Positions 33,160-44,935 are shown, counted from the stretch's first letter. The stretch: DNA of 64,000 nt from Cryptomeria japonica (GCF_030272615.1 NC_081405.1:26984272-27048271), one strand, 5' to 3'. Program-made: numbers and translations. Notes: generated by a model not told the origin, from the sequence alone.

Positions 33160-34440
33160 ATGACCACCGGAATCAGGATGGAAGATAGATTGGAAGGAGC
33201 ATCAAATTTTCTATCATGGAAAATTAGAATCACCACACTATTGCAAGAACTGGAATTAGAATCTTTCATAGAAGAAGAAAAAGAAATGCCTACAGACGAA
33301 GCAGAGAAAACGACTTGGAAAAGGAGGAACAATAAAGCCAAGAAATTAATTGTTGATTCAGTTAAAGACTCCATTCTCCCAAGCATAGCAAGACTAACAA
33401 CAGCATATGAGGTTTTCAAGAAAATTCAAGAAACGTATGAGATAAACAATACAAGTCGTATATTAACATTGAAGGAGCAATTATTGACCATAAAAATGAA
33501 CAAAGGAGAAACAGTTACATCTTATTTCTTAAGAATTGCTGAAATACGAGATCAACTATTTTCAATTGGTAACACTATAGAAGACATGGAATTATCTCTA
33601 ATAGCACTAAGGGGATTACCAACAACATGGGAGAATTTTATTCAATGCATAAGCACACGTCCACCTCTACCAAAATTTGATCAACTCAAGAACGATTGTA
33701 CTCAGGAAGAATCAAGACTTATTACCAGAGGAATAGGTCTAAAGAAAGAGGGAGAAACACAAGCACTCAACACAAAGTCTCACAACAAAAAGAGAAAATC
33801 CTTCAAAAGAAAGAGGGGATTCAAAAGAGATTTTTCTAAAATTCAATGTTACAAATGTGATAAATATGGGCACACTCATCGACATTGTCCTGAAAGGCAA
33901 AAGACTCAAGCCACCGTAGCTGAAGCAAAAGAAATTTCACTCTTCTTTACAGCTTTTTCAAGTGAACTAAACTCCAATAATAGAACTTGGATAATTGATA
34001 GTGGTGCATCAAGACATATAACCGGATTCAAAAATCAGTTTGAGACACTTGAAAATTATTCAACCGAAGAAGTAACTATTGGAGATAACTCCACCTACCC
34101 AGTGAAAGGAATAGGGACCTGCACTATCAAGATAAAGAATGGAGTATCTCTACAACTGAAAGATGTTCTATTTGTACCTGGAATCAAAAGAAACTTAGTT
34201 TCTATATCACGACTAGCAGACCAAGGATTCCGTGTCACCTTTAATGAGGACAAGGTTCTATTATGGCCTAAAAACTCAAATATGAAGAATGCTACAATAA
34301 TAGGGACAAGAGACGGTAGTCTTTATAAAATATGTAATGATCAAAAATCTGCACTAACTCATGAAATCCCAAATCACAATGAATTATGGCATAAAAGGTT
34401 AGGACATCTAAGGATCACTATACCATATTATTTTTGTTGA
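33160..34440 (+). pseudogene. Copia gag, protease and pre-integrase start
   Basis: A 426-codon open frame. N-terminal gag (ASNFLSWKIRITTLLQELEL), a zinc knuckle CYKCDKYGHTHRHC at about residues 230-243, and a protease with WIIDSGASRHI, active-site D at about 280, then FVPGIKRNLVSISRL. It ends in the pre-integrase motif LWHKRLGHL and then runs out of frame at RITIPYYFC. The ATG at 33160 fits copia leader spacing of about 100 bp after the primer site. Intact gag-pol would continue in frame, so this ORF is cut short by the deletion near 34415. Confidence 0.92.
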
Positions 34441-35200
34441 TGACTATTCTCGGAAAACTTGGATATACTTTCTTAAGGTTAAAGAATCAAGTGAGGTACT
34501 ATCTAAATTCAAAGAATTTAAAGCTTTAGTAGAAAATCAAACAGATAAAAGAATAAAAGTATTAAGATCAGATAATGGAGGTGAATACAAATCTGACATA
34601 TTTATAGAATTTTGTAATTCTGTTGGGATTAAGAGGGAGTATACTATGTCGTATAATCCTCAACAGAACGGAGTAGCAGAAAGGAAGAATAGATCCATAA
34701 TCGAAGTAGCAAAAGCCATGATGCTCGATCAAAACCTTCATATTTCTTTTTGGGCGGAAGCTTCAAATACAGCAGTATATATCAAAACCGGTGCCCACAC
34801 TCCATATTAGAAAACATAACACCAGAAGAAGCATTCACAGGGATCAAACCAGATCTAAGTCATCTTAGGATATTTGGATGTTCTGTATACATTCATGTAC
34901 CTAAAGAGAAGAGGACAAAACTAGAACCATCAGGTAAGAGAGGCATACTTGTTGGTTATAGTGAAAACACAAAAGGGTATCGAATTTACATTCCAGGACA
35001 AAAATCTGTTGAGATAAGTAGAGATGTAAAATTTGATGAAAATAACTCATTTAAAAACTTTGAAGAAGATAACATCCCAGAGATAGAAGAAGATCTCACT
35101 GCTGAAATTGAGAGGGAGGATATAGAAGAACCTGAATCTCCTGTCATTGAAAATGAGAATACTAATATAATCAATAGTAAGAAAAGGCCATTATGGGCAA
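34424..35200 (+). pseudogene. Copia integrase with internal deletion and frameshift
   Basis: 34424-34780 reads HIIFVDDYSRKTWIYFLKVK, VLRSDNGGEYKSD and YNPQQNGVAERKNRS, the core from the second catalytic block on. The reading frame returns near 34780 to give NRCPHSILENITPEEAFTGI and LRIFGCSVYIHVP. The zinc finger and the start of the core (first catalytic D) are missing between LWHKRLGHL and FVDDYSRKTW, judging by family spacing a loss of roughly 250 bp. So this copy has no full integrase. Confidence 0.9.
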
Positions 35201-36837
35201 GGCAAATAATTAAAGAAAATAATGTAGAACCAAATGAAATATCTCATGAGAGTAAAAGGACAAGAACTCAAAAATGTTATGCAGCTCTTATAACAGAAAT
35301 CAATAACTCAGAACCATCAAATACTAAGGAGGCATTGTCTAATCAAGCATGGAGAGAGGCAATGATTGAAGAATATCAATCTATAATAAAGAATGATGTC
35401 TGGGACATAGTACCTAGACCTAAAAACAAAACCGTTGTCTCTTCTAGATGGCTATTCAAAACTAAATATGCTCCTGATGGAAGTATTGAGAAACATAAAG
35501 CTCGGTTTGTTGCTAGAGGGTTCTCACAAAAAGCAGGTATTGATTATGAAGAAACGTTTGCTCCTGTAGCACGGTATACATCAGTCAGAACCATTATTGC
35601 TATAGCAGCCTCTAAAGGATGGAAGATACACTAGATGGATGTGAAAACAACATTCCTTAATGGCACTATTGAAGAAGAAGTATACTTAGAGCAGCCAGAA
35701 GGGTTCATTATACATGATGCATCAAAATATGTTTGCAAACTCAAGAAAGCACTATATGGGTTGAAACAAGCTCCTAGAGCTTGGTATGAAAGGATAAACA
35801 GCTATCTTTCAAAATTAGGATACTCTAAAAATGATGCAGATCCTAACATTTACTTTAAGATAACAGATGGCAACATGGTTATTTTAGTTCTTTATGTAGA
35901 TGATCTTTTAATAACAGGGGAGGATCATCTTATTGCAAAATGTAAGCAAGAACTCACTGCTGAATTTGACATGAAAGATTTAGGACTATTACATTATTTC
36001 TTAGGGTTGGAAGTATCTCAAAAGGAAGGCTATATTTTGTTAAATCAACATAAATATGCTATTGATATTCTAACCAGATTTGGAATGATGGAGTGTAAGC
36101 CTTTATCCACACCTATGGAAACAAATTTGCACAAACTCAAAGTTGAAGCAGAAGAGTCTGAACCTACTGATCCTACATTGTATAGAGAAATTGTTGGTTC
36201 TCTTATGCACTTGGTGAACACTAGACCTGACATCTGTTATGCAACCAATGTTGTGAGTCACTTTATGTGTGAGCCCAAGAAAATACACTTAATGGCAGCT
36301 AAGCATATCTTGAGATATCTACGAGGATCTATTGGATTTGGGCTAAAGTATGAACAGGTAGAAATCAATCTTCAAGGATATTCTGATTCTGATTGGGCTG
36401 GAAGTACGACGGATCGGAAAAGCACTACAGGGTGTTGCTTCAGTCTTGGTTCGGCTATGATTTCCTGGTTCAATCGAAAACAGTCAGCAGTAGCATTAAG
36501 CTCCACTGAAGCTGAATATATGGCAGCATCCATGGGAGCACGTGAAGCTGTATGGTTAAGAAAGCTATTATTTGGATTGTTTGGAAAACCTTTAGATTCA
36601 ACTGTGATTCACTGTGACAATCAAAGTTGTATCAAGTTATCTGTTAATCTAGTTTTCCATTACAGATCCAAACACATTGAGATTCCATATCATTACATAA
36701 GAGATATGGTAGATAGAAATGTTGTAAGGCTAGAGTACATTAGTACTGAAGAACAGGGTGCTGATATTTTCACTAAGCCACTAGCAAAACTGAAGATAGA
36801 ATACTTCAGAAACAAACTTGGCATGATCAAGTTGTGA
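35201..36837 (+). pseudogene. Copia reverse transcriptase and RNase H
   Basis: In one frame except for a TAG at 35632 that replaces the expected CAG (KIH-stop-MDVKTTFLNG, family KIHQMDVK-AFLNG). Motifs: SSRWLFKTKYAPDGSIEKHK, YVDDLLITGED with YVDD at residues 87-90 of the 400-codon part, KDLGLLHYFLGLEV, TRPDICYA, GYSDSDWAGSTTDRKSTTGC (RNase H), LSSTEAEYMA and HIEIPYHYIRD, ending in DIFTKPLAK. Apart from the stop, RT and RNase H look intact, which fits a young insertion. Confidence 0.95.
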
Positions 36838-37214
36838 AATATGATTTATATTCCTCTTATTTATAAGTTTTTTATTCATGAGTAAATGTAAAAAAAAATA
36901 TGTGTATATTGCAATATTGTGTAAAATGATCATTTGTGTGGGTTAACGTTTCAAGGTGACGATCTTGTAAATGGTTAACCAAAGTGTCAAGATAGACTAC
37001 TTAAATGTGTGTCCTGATTGTGCGGAGATCTTGACTCTTGTTATTACTGGATGTGTAATAACGAAACCATATCATGATAGACTACTTAATTGTATGTCCC
37101 GACTGTGCGGAGATCATGATATTCAAGTCTATACTCATGATGAGACTACATTAACTTGTATGTCCCGAAGTGCGGATGTCATGATAGACTTTTTTTGATT
37201 AATACTCACTCTCT
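36838..37214 (+). other. 3' untranslated part of the copia element with repeats
   Basis: Non-coding stretch after the gag-pol stop. It carries three diverged copies of a phrase like GATAGACTACTTAA-TGT-TGTCC-GA followed by GTGCGGAGATC or GTGCGGATGTC (near 36990, 37075 and 37150), spaced about 75-85 bp. No ORF beyond chance. Confidence 0.6.
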
Positions 37215-37223
37215 AAGAGGGAG
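37215..37223 (+). other. Polypurine tract of the copia element
   Basis: AAGAGGGAG lies directly before TGTTAAG of the 3' LTR. Confidence 0.75.
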
Positions 37224-37245
37224 TGTTAAGATATAGCTTCATTCG

Positions 37246-37306
<61 letters not shown>

Positions 37307-37683
37307 ATACTTTATTATAATGAAGAAGTTGTAATAAATGTTATTATCATTATTATTAATATAGTAATGATAATATTATAATGCATGATAAATATTACAT
37401 TATATCATATTATCATTACTATATTAATAATATAGTAATGGTAATATTAATACATTATCGAAATGAATGATGAAATGCATTGCCGACACTGCTGTATACA
37501 TTGCCGACTGCTGTTTGTGTCTGCTTACATTAAACAGTCTCCATGTTAATGTAAGCGACTGTTGTTAATAGTCGCTTACATTAACATAGCGACTATATAC
37601 TATATACACCGTTTCATTGTTATGCGATGTTTCATTTGAGAGTCACGATCCTTGGGAAGTGACCGATCATAATTATATATATC
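37224..37683 (+). repeat. 3' LTR of the copia element, 3'-truncated
   Basis: Matches 32396 onward from TGTTAAGATATAGC to GACCGATCATAATTATATAT, then departs. The missing part corresponds to about 180 bp of U5 (32875-33056). The sequence after 37683 (CATATAGTCATCATAGAACA) is unrelated to the LTR. Confidence 0.9.
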
Positions 37684-37853
37684 ATATAGTCATCATAGAA
37701 CATCTGGTAGTTAACCGGTTACATGCAGGCTATAAGCCAGATACAATCCATCCGGAGCTCTCAGAGTCAACCGGATCACTAATCACCAATCTAAATCTTG
37801 ATTCTGATTTCTACTTCCTCTGTCCTACAAATGATTACATAATACCCTATATA

Positions 37854-38648
37854 CCAAGTCACCGCATTCGAGTTCGAGTTCGAATTCGCCAACAATAAAA
37901 TTCGGATGAAATTCGGCAAGAGGAAAAAATTCGAAAAATAAATTCGCCATTAAATTCGCTTTATATAAATTTTATTTTTTAGAAAATATAAATAATATAT
38001 CTAAAAAATGTTAGAACAAACAGTATTAAATTTGTTTAATTTAATTTATATATTTTAATTTAAATTTATCAAATTTTAAATATAAATAATTAAAAATTTG
38101 AATTAAATAATTTAAAATATTTATTTTTTAATATATTAATGTTAAATCTGACAACTTTTATAATAAATGTTAATATATTTTAGTTAACATTATTATTATT
38201 ATTAATTGATAATGTATATTAGACAACTAATGTTAATTAATAATGTATATTAGATGTTTAATATTGGTTAAAATTATATCGGGCAACAATATTATACTAA
38301 AATGCTTTCATTATAGGAGGTCAATTAAATCGGGCATTTTAGTTAGCATTATATCGTGCATTTTAGTTAACATTATATTGGACAACAAGGACAAGATTTT
38401 AAGTTTATATCCTTTGTCTTCGACGCGGCTTCAAACCCTACCGGTGGCCAAGCACACCGTCGACCTGTAGCTCTTCCACGGCCCCCATACCTCTCAACGG
38501 CAATAGAGAACTAGTCATTTGCCAACGACCAAAACCTCTACCTGTTATCCAACGAATTTTAAAGGAATTTCTGTGAATTTCATACATTTTTTAAAAGTTC
38601 GCCCAATTTGAACCTGAAGCCGAAAATTCGGCGAATGCGGTGACTTAG
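37854..38648. mobile_element. 795-bp TIR element (MITE-like, possibly hAT-type)
   Basis: Terminal inverted repeats CCAAGTCACCGCATTCG (37854-37870) and CGAATGCGGTGACTTAG (38632-38648), 16 of 17 matching. They are flanked by the 8-bp direct repeat CCTATATA at 37846-37853 and 38649-38656. The interior is very AT-rich with TTCG/CGAA repeats near both ends and no ORF. An 8-bp duplication suggests the hAT superfamily, though the TIR start does not fit the usual hAT pattern well. A non-autonomous element is the simplest reading. Confidence 0.85.
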
Positions 38649-38656
38649 CCTATATA

Positions 38657-40860
38657 TACCCTCCGGAACATATCTGGGTTGGCCACAAAAGATTACTTTT
38701 ACCAATGCAGGAAAATGAAATGTGTAACTAGGTCGGCCCTAAGAATGAAAGAAATTCTTCCGGAAAATAACAACCAAGAAGTGCAGATCAGCAAGAAGGT
38801 CGGCCACATGCTAAAGAACATCGGACAAGGCCCCAAATAGATCCACATGCCAAGAAACCGCTCCGGAAATGAAGGAAAACCAACCGGTAAGTACAAGAGT
38901 TGTCCCGAAACCCAAAAGCAGTCAAACTGGGAGCGATAACTAGCCGGAAAAGAATCCAAATGGACTGAAAATGTGGAATTAAGCACATGAACCAGCCTGG
39001 AAACCGAAAATAGGATTTGCAATGAAAAACAAGCAACCACCGGAAGGAACACAAAAAACTACACATTGAACTGAAGAATTAAACAAGGAAATATTTTTGG
39101 TTGATGCAAGATTGCTCATAGACCGGGGATGCTCCTGCATCATTTTGTCATTAGTCTCCCTTAAGATACGTGCTTGCACCTTATAACAACTTAATTTCTT
39201 TGTGTTTGGCAACCTCATGTTTGGCAATTTTTCTTTTGGTAAACCTCAATTCATGCTTGTAATAGTATGATTTCAATCTGCTCTTTTGACATTAGTATGT
39301 GTATTATCTATACAATGAAGTTGATCTTGTCAGTGCTTTGACAATGATTTCTTTCTACAATGGTTTTGACATCAGTGTCAATCTCAACAATTACTTTCAT
39401 TCTTAAAGATGAATATTTTTTTGACATCAATGACAAACTTTCCAACACAGTCATACTATTCTTTCCTAGACCAATCAGAAATTAAATAAACTGACAATGT
39501 AACTTAATGTTGCCATAGCCCTTCGTCTGTTGGCAGTAGATCTTGATTTTAAGCGAGGTTCCTCACAATTTCAAGATGAAATCTTCAATACCTTAGTGTT
39601 GGCACATTCTACTAGTGTTTAACATTCAATATATTGTGACAATTTGTAATTGTTCAACCATGATGAACCCTTTAAGCTTTAAATGCCAATTTACTCGTTT
39701 TAAGGAGTGTTTTGTGGTCTTTTATTGTTTCTTCAAATGCCTGACAAGAAATACCCTGCATTTTTCCAGAGTGATGGTTACTTTTAGATGACCCTTTTTG
39801 GTGCTGGAAACTAATATTTCTTGCTTTCTTAAAAAGATGGTTACTTGTAAATTACATATTTTTTGGTAAAAACTGATGGTGGTAGCTATAGGCCAAAGGA
39901 GCACTACTTGCCTAAAGCATCTTGACAATCAACTCAGATCATTTCGTGTTCTTTTTCTTGTTCCCATTTGCTAGTTGGCCACACCATTTCTCTTCTTTGG
40001 ATTAATGCGCTCCACTTTTGTAGCAAAGCTTATGAATTTCAAAAATTTTCTTAAATTTTGCATTTGACAAACTAGTGGATTGAGAAGCCTAAAATGATTT
40101 GGGTGATGCCTCTAATTAGGTTAATAAATTTATCAAATTGTTTTGAATTTGAAGGTGGTTCATCATTGTTTTAACCATTGAAACTCAATGTTAAAGCCAA
40201 CAATTAACGACACTCCACATAGACCCATATTTTCAACTTTGAAATGTGTTATGATTTATCACATCAAACTAATGCAAAACATATATTCATTTTAATTCAA
40301 AAACTCCAAGCAAAATACTCGAGATGCATCATAATGATTGGTCAAAATTTATGTGATATTTTTCCGCGTCATCTCTATCCAATTGTATGAGGATCATATT
40401 TTTCATTTTCCTATCAATATAATCATGTTGTGCAAAGTCTATATTGTTCCACAATCTATATTAATTGTAGTCAGGCTTTGCAATTTGACTTTGACTCTCA
40501 ATTTAACACAAATTTGCCATAAGAACTCTGCTGTTTCTTATATGTTAAGGTTCTATAATGTATATGTGCATGTTTTATCCATGTTTTCATATGAATATTT
40601 TAAATTTGCCACGCGTACCCACATCCCCTGCTGTCCCGGAAACTCGGGGTAACATAGATGGCTTCACATTTATTTTTACTTGTAACAATTTTGTGCTAAA
40701 CTATAATGGCATACAATGTATATTGATTTTCTATTTTATCAGATTTCTATTAAATTCATATAATATATGGAGGTACACTTCATGCTAGTCAAATATCATT
40801 ATATGCTCTGTTCTTCTATTTTTCTTCCAGATTGCTTAATTTGAAAGAATTAATTTGGGA
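38657..40860. other. No gene recognised
   Basis: 38657-39100 is rich in CCGGAA/ACCGG words and may be an LTR or leader fragment continuing 37684-37853 across the TIR element. Minus-strand ORFs of 82-117 codons here have no familiar motif. 39100-40860 is AT-rich with no feature I can name. Confidence 0.5.
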
Positions 40861-40877
40861 CATATTGGTTTAACAGG

Positions 40878-40981
40878 GATGAAGTACGATCTCAGGAAAG
40901 TTGAAGAGGTTCTTTATGATGTTAAGATAAGAAGACTTGATTCATCAGACTCAGCAATAGAATCAAAGCCAGATACCTCGT
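40878..40981 (+). pseudogene. Possible exon fragment of a host gene
   Basis: After TTGGTTTAACAG, which looks like an intron acceptor, one frame reads GMKYDLRKVEEVLYDVKIRR then LDSSDSAIESKPDTS and a stop. The composition is protein-like and unlike the retroelements nearby, but I cannot name the family. It could be a captured or processed gene piece. A chance frame is possible given the length of 35 codons. Confidence 0.25.
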
Positions 40982-41080
40982 GATATCAACAAGTGGCTTA
41001 TTGAGAAGGCAAAGTGCCAGCCAGCGGTTAAGGTGTTCAGTTACACAAAGGGCACCTTCATGCAATGCAGAAGGAATTGG

Positions 41081-41232
41081 CATATCAACTTAGGGCTTCT
41101 TATCCTAAACTAAGTTACATTTAATGACTTAACAATACGAGGTACTTGAGATGACACATATCAACTTAGGGCTTCTTATCCTAAGCTAAGTTGCATTTAA
41201 TGACTTAACAGTACGAGGTACTTGAGGTGATA
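41081..41232. repeat. 76-bp tandem duplication
   Basis: Two adjacent copies (41081-41156, 41157-41232) starting CATATCAACTTAGGGCTTCT. They differ at only a handful of positions (AAACTAAGTTAC versus AAGCTAAGTTGC). Confidence 0.93.
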
Positions 41233-41420
41233 CAATACTATAGAAAATATATAGGTGTATTTGGTCACATGTACATTATACGCTTTGTAACCATTACATC
41301 TCAATCTTAATATCTCAGATACTATTTTGACTAAGGTGATAGGCTTTATACAAGTTATGATATAGTTCGACAGCTATCCAGTAAGCTAATATTTATTTAT
41401 TATTTAATAACTTGTATTTA

Positions 41421-42141
41421 ATTCTTTTAGAGCTTCTGGATTAGATTGTGTGCTGCAAATTTTTAACATCAACGTTTTGAATCACACTCCGTGATTCATC
41501 ATCATGATGGCAAAGAGTTCAAAGGAGATGAAAACTGCCCAGTTGCAGATCCAGACAGAATATAATGAGATGAGAGAGGGGGGGGGTAGAAAGACCCCAC
41601 GCGGACGAAGGAAAAGAATAAAATAATAACTCCCAACTCAACTCCTCAAATGAGAAAAAATAAAAGAATATGACTAAATGAATTAAAGAAACTAAAAATA
41701 GTCAAAAATTTGAAAATAACTAGAACAAAAAAAAAAAAAATTAGACGAGACCGAATAATTATAAATGTGTATGATAAAAAATAAATGCATATGTATGTAG
41801 AGTATTTATAATTATTCGGTCTCTTGTTTCTTTTTTTTTTGTTCTAGTTATTTTCAATTTTTTGACTATTTTTAGTTTCTTTAATTCATTTAATCATATT
41901 CTTTTGTTTCTTCTCATTTGAGGAATTGGGCTGGGAGTTATTATTTTATTCTTTTCCTTGGTCTGCGTGTGGTCTTTCTACCCTCTCCCTCTCTCATCTC
42001 TTTATATTCTGTCTAGATCTGCAGCTGGGCATTTTTCATCTCCTTTGAACTCTTTCTCATCTTGATGATGAATTAGTGTGATTCAAAATGTTGATGTTAA
42101 AAATTTGCAGCACAATCTAAATCCAGAAGCTCTAAAAGAAT
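41421..42141. repeat. 721-bp foldback (long inverted repeat)
   Basis: The left arm 41421-41766 and right arm 41804-42141 are reverse complements with scattered mismatches and small indels, around a 37-bp loop. Paired landmarks: ATTCTTTTAGAGCTTCTGGA (41421) with its complement ending at 42141; a poly-G run (41578-41587) against CCCTCTCCCTC (about 41982); GAGACCGAATAATTATAAAT (41747-41766) with ATTTATAATTATTCGGTCTC. The ends do not show TIR-type motifs or a clear target duplication. It may be an inverted duplication of an LTR/leader piece rather than a classic foldback transposon. A transcript would form a long hairpin RNA. Confidence 0.92.
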
Positions 42142-42289
42142 TATAATATGAATTGTGGAAATTGGATAGCATTAACTAGTATTTAGTGAACTTTCTTTTT
42201 AATAATTTAACATTTACATGTTAATTTATTATTTATTGTTTAATTTAAATATGATGTAGTATTCTAACATCCATCCCTCTTATTACATC

Positions 42290-42993
42290 AATCTAAATAA
42301 TGGATGAAACATAACAAGGATTGAACACAACCATTAGAAATTTTGATAAAGCGTCTTCAGTTTTCCTCACACCCAAGAAACACCAAATTGAATCCAGCAA
42401 CAGATCTTTTGATTACCAAACTTGTAAATCTTTAAAATATTTGTGAATTGCAAATCTTCAAAATACTAATGAATTAAGATATACTCAATTATTCACAAGT
42501 AGACCACTGTTGTGAATTGAGGCAAACTCCATTATCCACAAGAAAAATGCCAAACAATTGTAAAACAAGTTTTTCTCATCTATCCACAATAGCTCTCCTT
42601 GTGGGGACTAAGTCACAACCTACATAATTATCACCATTTGAAAGACAACCTTTCATTATTATTACCTTTTGAAAGAGTCATAACCTTTATTATTTCTACA
42701 CTTTTGACATAATCACTTCCTTATTTACTTCCCATTCATTCTTTTTCCATTTACCTTTCCTTAATTCCTATGCTCCATTCTTTTTCCCCTTCCTCGTCCT
42801 CTTTCAAATGAACTCTTCTCCCTTTTATAGCTCATGTTTGAAGGAGTCACAACTCTTCATAACACGCCTCTTGACTTTTCATTAAGCTTAATTAACTTGT
42901 AATTGTAGCATATTATATTTTATTATCTAATTATATTTTAATTTAATTTTGATTATTTAATATTAAATCCTATTTTAGAAAAGGGACATCACA
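42290..42993 (-). mobile_element. Solo or truncated LTR related to 8264-8973
   Basis: On the minus strand it starts TGTGATGTCCCTTTTC and follows the order of the 8264 LTR: AT-rich head, AAGTTGTGACTCC-like segment, TATAAAAGGGAGAAGAG (TATA on plus strand 42823-42830), repeated GGTTGTGACTC and GGTAATAATAATGAAAGG-like phrases. It is a diverged member of the same family. The 3' end (left side) is not certain and no target duplication was confirmed. Confidence 0.65.
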
Positions 42994-44580
42994 ATGAACT
43001 CAAAATGAAGTTGGTGCTTCTCATGTACAATATCATCTCTAAGCGAGAATCTAGCTCGAGATGATAATGCACCTCTTGCCTTTGGCACCCTATGAGAAAA
43101 TTGTGTTGTCTTTAAGCTTGACAAATTGTTCGCCTTTTTATTTTGACACGTTAAAGCCTCTAACCAAAAATTCAATGTTATTTGAACACAACTTTTCAAA
43201 CTATGTCCACACCTGAAAATTGTATTGATGCAATTGCTTGAATGAATGTTTATAATTTATGATCAATCTTTATGAAAAGTGTAGATCCAAATTCTTGGTG
43301 AGGATTAAATAAGCCAATGACAAGTGTCATCATCCTATGCAATAAGACAACAAGACATATATTTTTCTCAATCTGATAAAATAAAAAACACTCCTAAGAC
43401 TAGCTTAAGTCAATAAAGTAGATGGGTTTTGATTAATTAATAAAGATGAATTAATTACTTAGATATTAGTCTTAATGTTTTAAAGCTTTAAAAGAATTGT
43501 CCATCATTGTCCACTCTATAGGAGATTTTTCCCTATTAATTTCCTTTTGCTCCTTCTTTAATGTAGTAATGAACTTATTAATAGTAGTTGGCATTTGTTC
43601 CTTTCTCCTCTAAACAAAATGGTATTTCTTGTTACTCATGCAAGTAGCATTAGCATGTACCACTTTACTATAAGAATGACAAATAAATATAGAGCCTTTA
43701 AATTCAATTTGTTGCACCCAATTGCCATATTTGGAAGACAAGGTATTTATTTCAAGTAGGTAACACCTTGTTCTTCTCCATAAACACAAACTATAGAGAA
43801 CAAGTGCTTCTTGAATTTGGTGATTGAATTGGTAGCACAATATCGCCCAAATTAATTGGCAATAAACATAAAAATAACTTCATCCCAATCCTCCAACGCT
43901 AGGCTAGAAGATTCCTTGAACAATCATCCATGTTGGAAAAGGGAAAAAAATATTCACCATAGTAACTACCTCAACATGGCCACTTAGTTTCCAATTTCAA
44001 AGCACCTATCTTTTAACAGTATCAATGTTGAGACGATTTTTGCAAAATCTCCCAACCATGATGACTCAACAATAAGAGAATCAAGAATCTCAATTTGAAT
44101 ATATGCCCTTGTACCTCAACCTCAATAGAAACCTTAAGGCATTCACCCTTACCAAAACTCCCAGTAGTCACATCATAGAGACTATCTATCTACAAGCTTG
44201 GGGCACCGATATCGACCAACACACAACCCTCCATCTCACAAAGTTCCTTTGAAAATCTAGGGGTCGAAACATAAACAACATGAGGTGAGTAAATTGTAGC
44301 CATCCTTTCTCAACACATTCAATTATCTAATGTTTCTCAACAAACTCAAATTGGTCAATTACTACAACAAATGCCAATTTATTAAACCCCATTGCTTCCT
44401 TAGCAGAAGACATGATGTTATTACTCCAAATGGCTTATTATCTGTAAGTGGACAACAACATAATTGTTTAGTTGACAATTCTCACTTCAACATATACACA
44501 TCTCTATACTCCCATATGTTGTTTCGGTGAAGTTTTTCGCATTCAATTATCTCATGTTTCTCAACACAAGATCTAATATT
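42994..44580 (-). other. Non-coding or unrecognised element interior
   Basis: Minus-strand readings contain fragments such as GECLKVSIEVEVQGH and HNGWEILQK-like runs, but no domain I recognise. It would be the interior if the short LTR at 44596-44874 is the 5' LTR of a minus-strand element. Confidence 0.35.
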
Positions 44581-44595
44581 GTTTTGATACCATAT

Positions 44596-44874
44596 TGAAA
44601 TGGTAAGCACAAAAATAACAAATTATCATACCATTCTTGGAACAAGTAATTTGGGAAATATTATTTGTTTTTCAATGATTTTTAATATTGCATACAACCC
44701 ATGATATGGTTCAACCACACAAACTTCCTGAGTACTAACTCATAAACTAATACTTAATTATTATTTAATAATTATTACTGAACTAACCTAACATTTACTT
44801 ATAAACTAACATGTATTATTTATTATTTAAGTTAAATTATAAACTTAACTAAAATATGATGTCATAGTCCAACA
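44596..44874 (-). repeat. Short 279-bp LTR-like sequence with primer site
   Basis: The minus strand starts TGTTGGACTATGACATCATA and ends ACCATTTCA, followed after two bases by TGGTATCAAAAC (plus strand 44581-44592), a two-change variant of the tRNA-Met primer site. A 20-bp-arm hairpin (44847-44866 / 44879-44898) spans the LTR start. A second head of the same type, TGTTAGAATACTACATCATA, lies at 42269 in the same orientation, so a minus-strand element of about 2.6 kb or more is possible. Confidence 0.5.
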
Positions 44875-44935
44875 TTAGTATGACATCATATTTTAGTTTA
44901 GTATATAGTTTAGATTAAATAATAATTATAAACAA

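Larger units (their letters stand above)
32396..37683 (+). mobile_element. Ty1/copia element with truncated 3' LTR
   Basis: LTR (32396-33056), tRNA-Met primer site (33057), gag-pol (33160-36837), purine tract (37215-37223) and second LTR (37224-37683). The LTR heads are nearly identical, apart from AT-run length and a segment of roughly 30 bp (near 32650-32690) present only in the 5' LTR. Insertion was therefore recent compared with the other elements here. The 3' LTR stops at 37683, where the 5' LTR continues for about 180 more bases, so the end was lost and no target duplication can be tested. Coding capacity is destroyed by one internal deletion, one later frameshift and one stop. Confidence 0.93.

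Noticed and set aside
38699-39052. 117-codon minus-strand ORF with hydrophobic stretches
   Set aside because: Several frames are open in the same CCGGAA-rich sequence. The hydrophobic look follows from TTC/TTT codons and no family pattern is visible.
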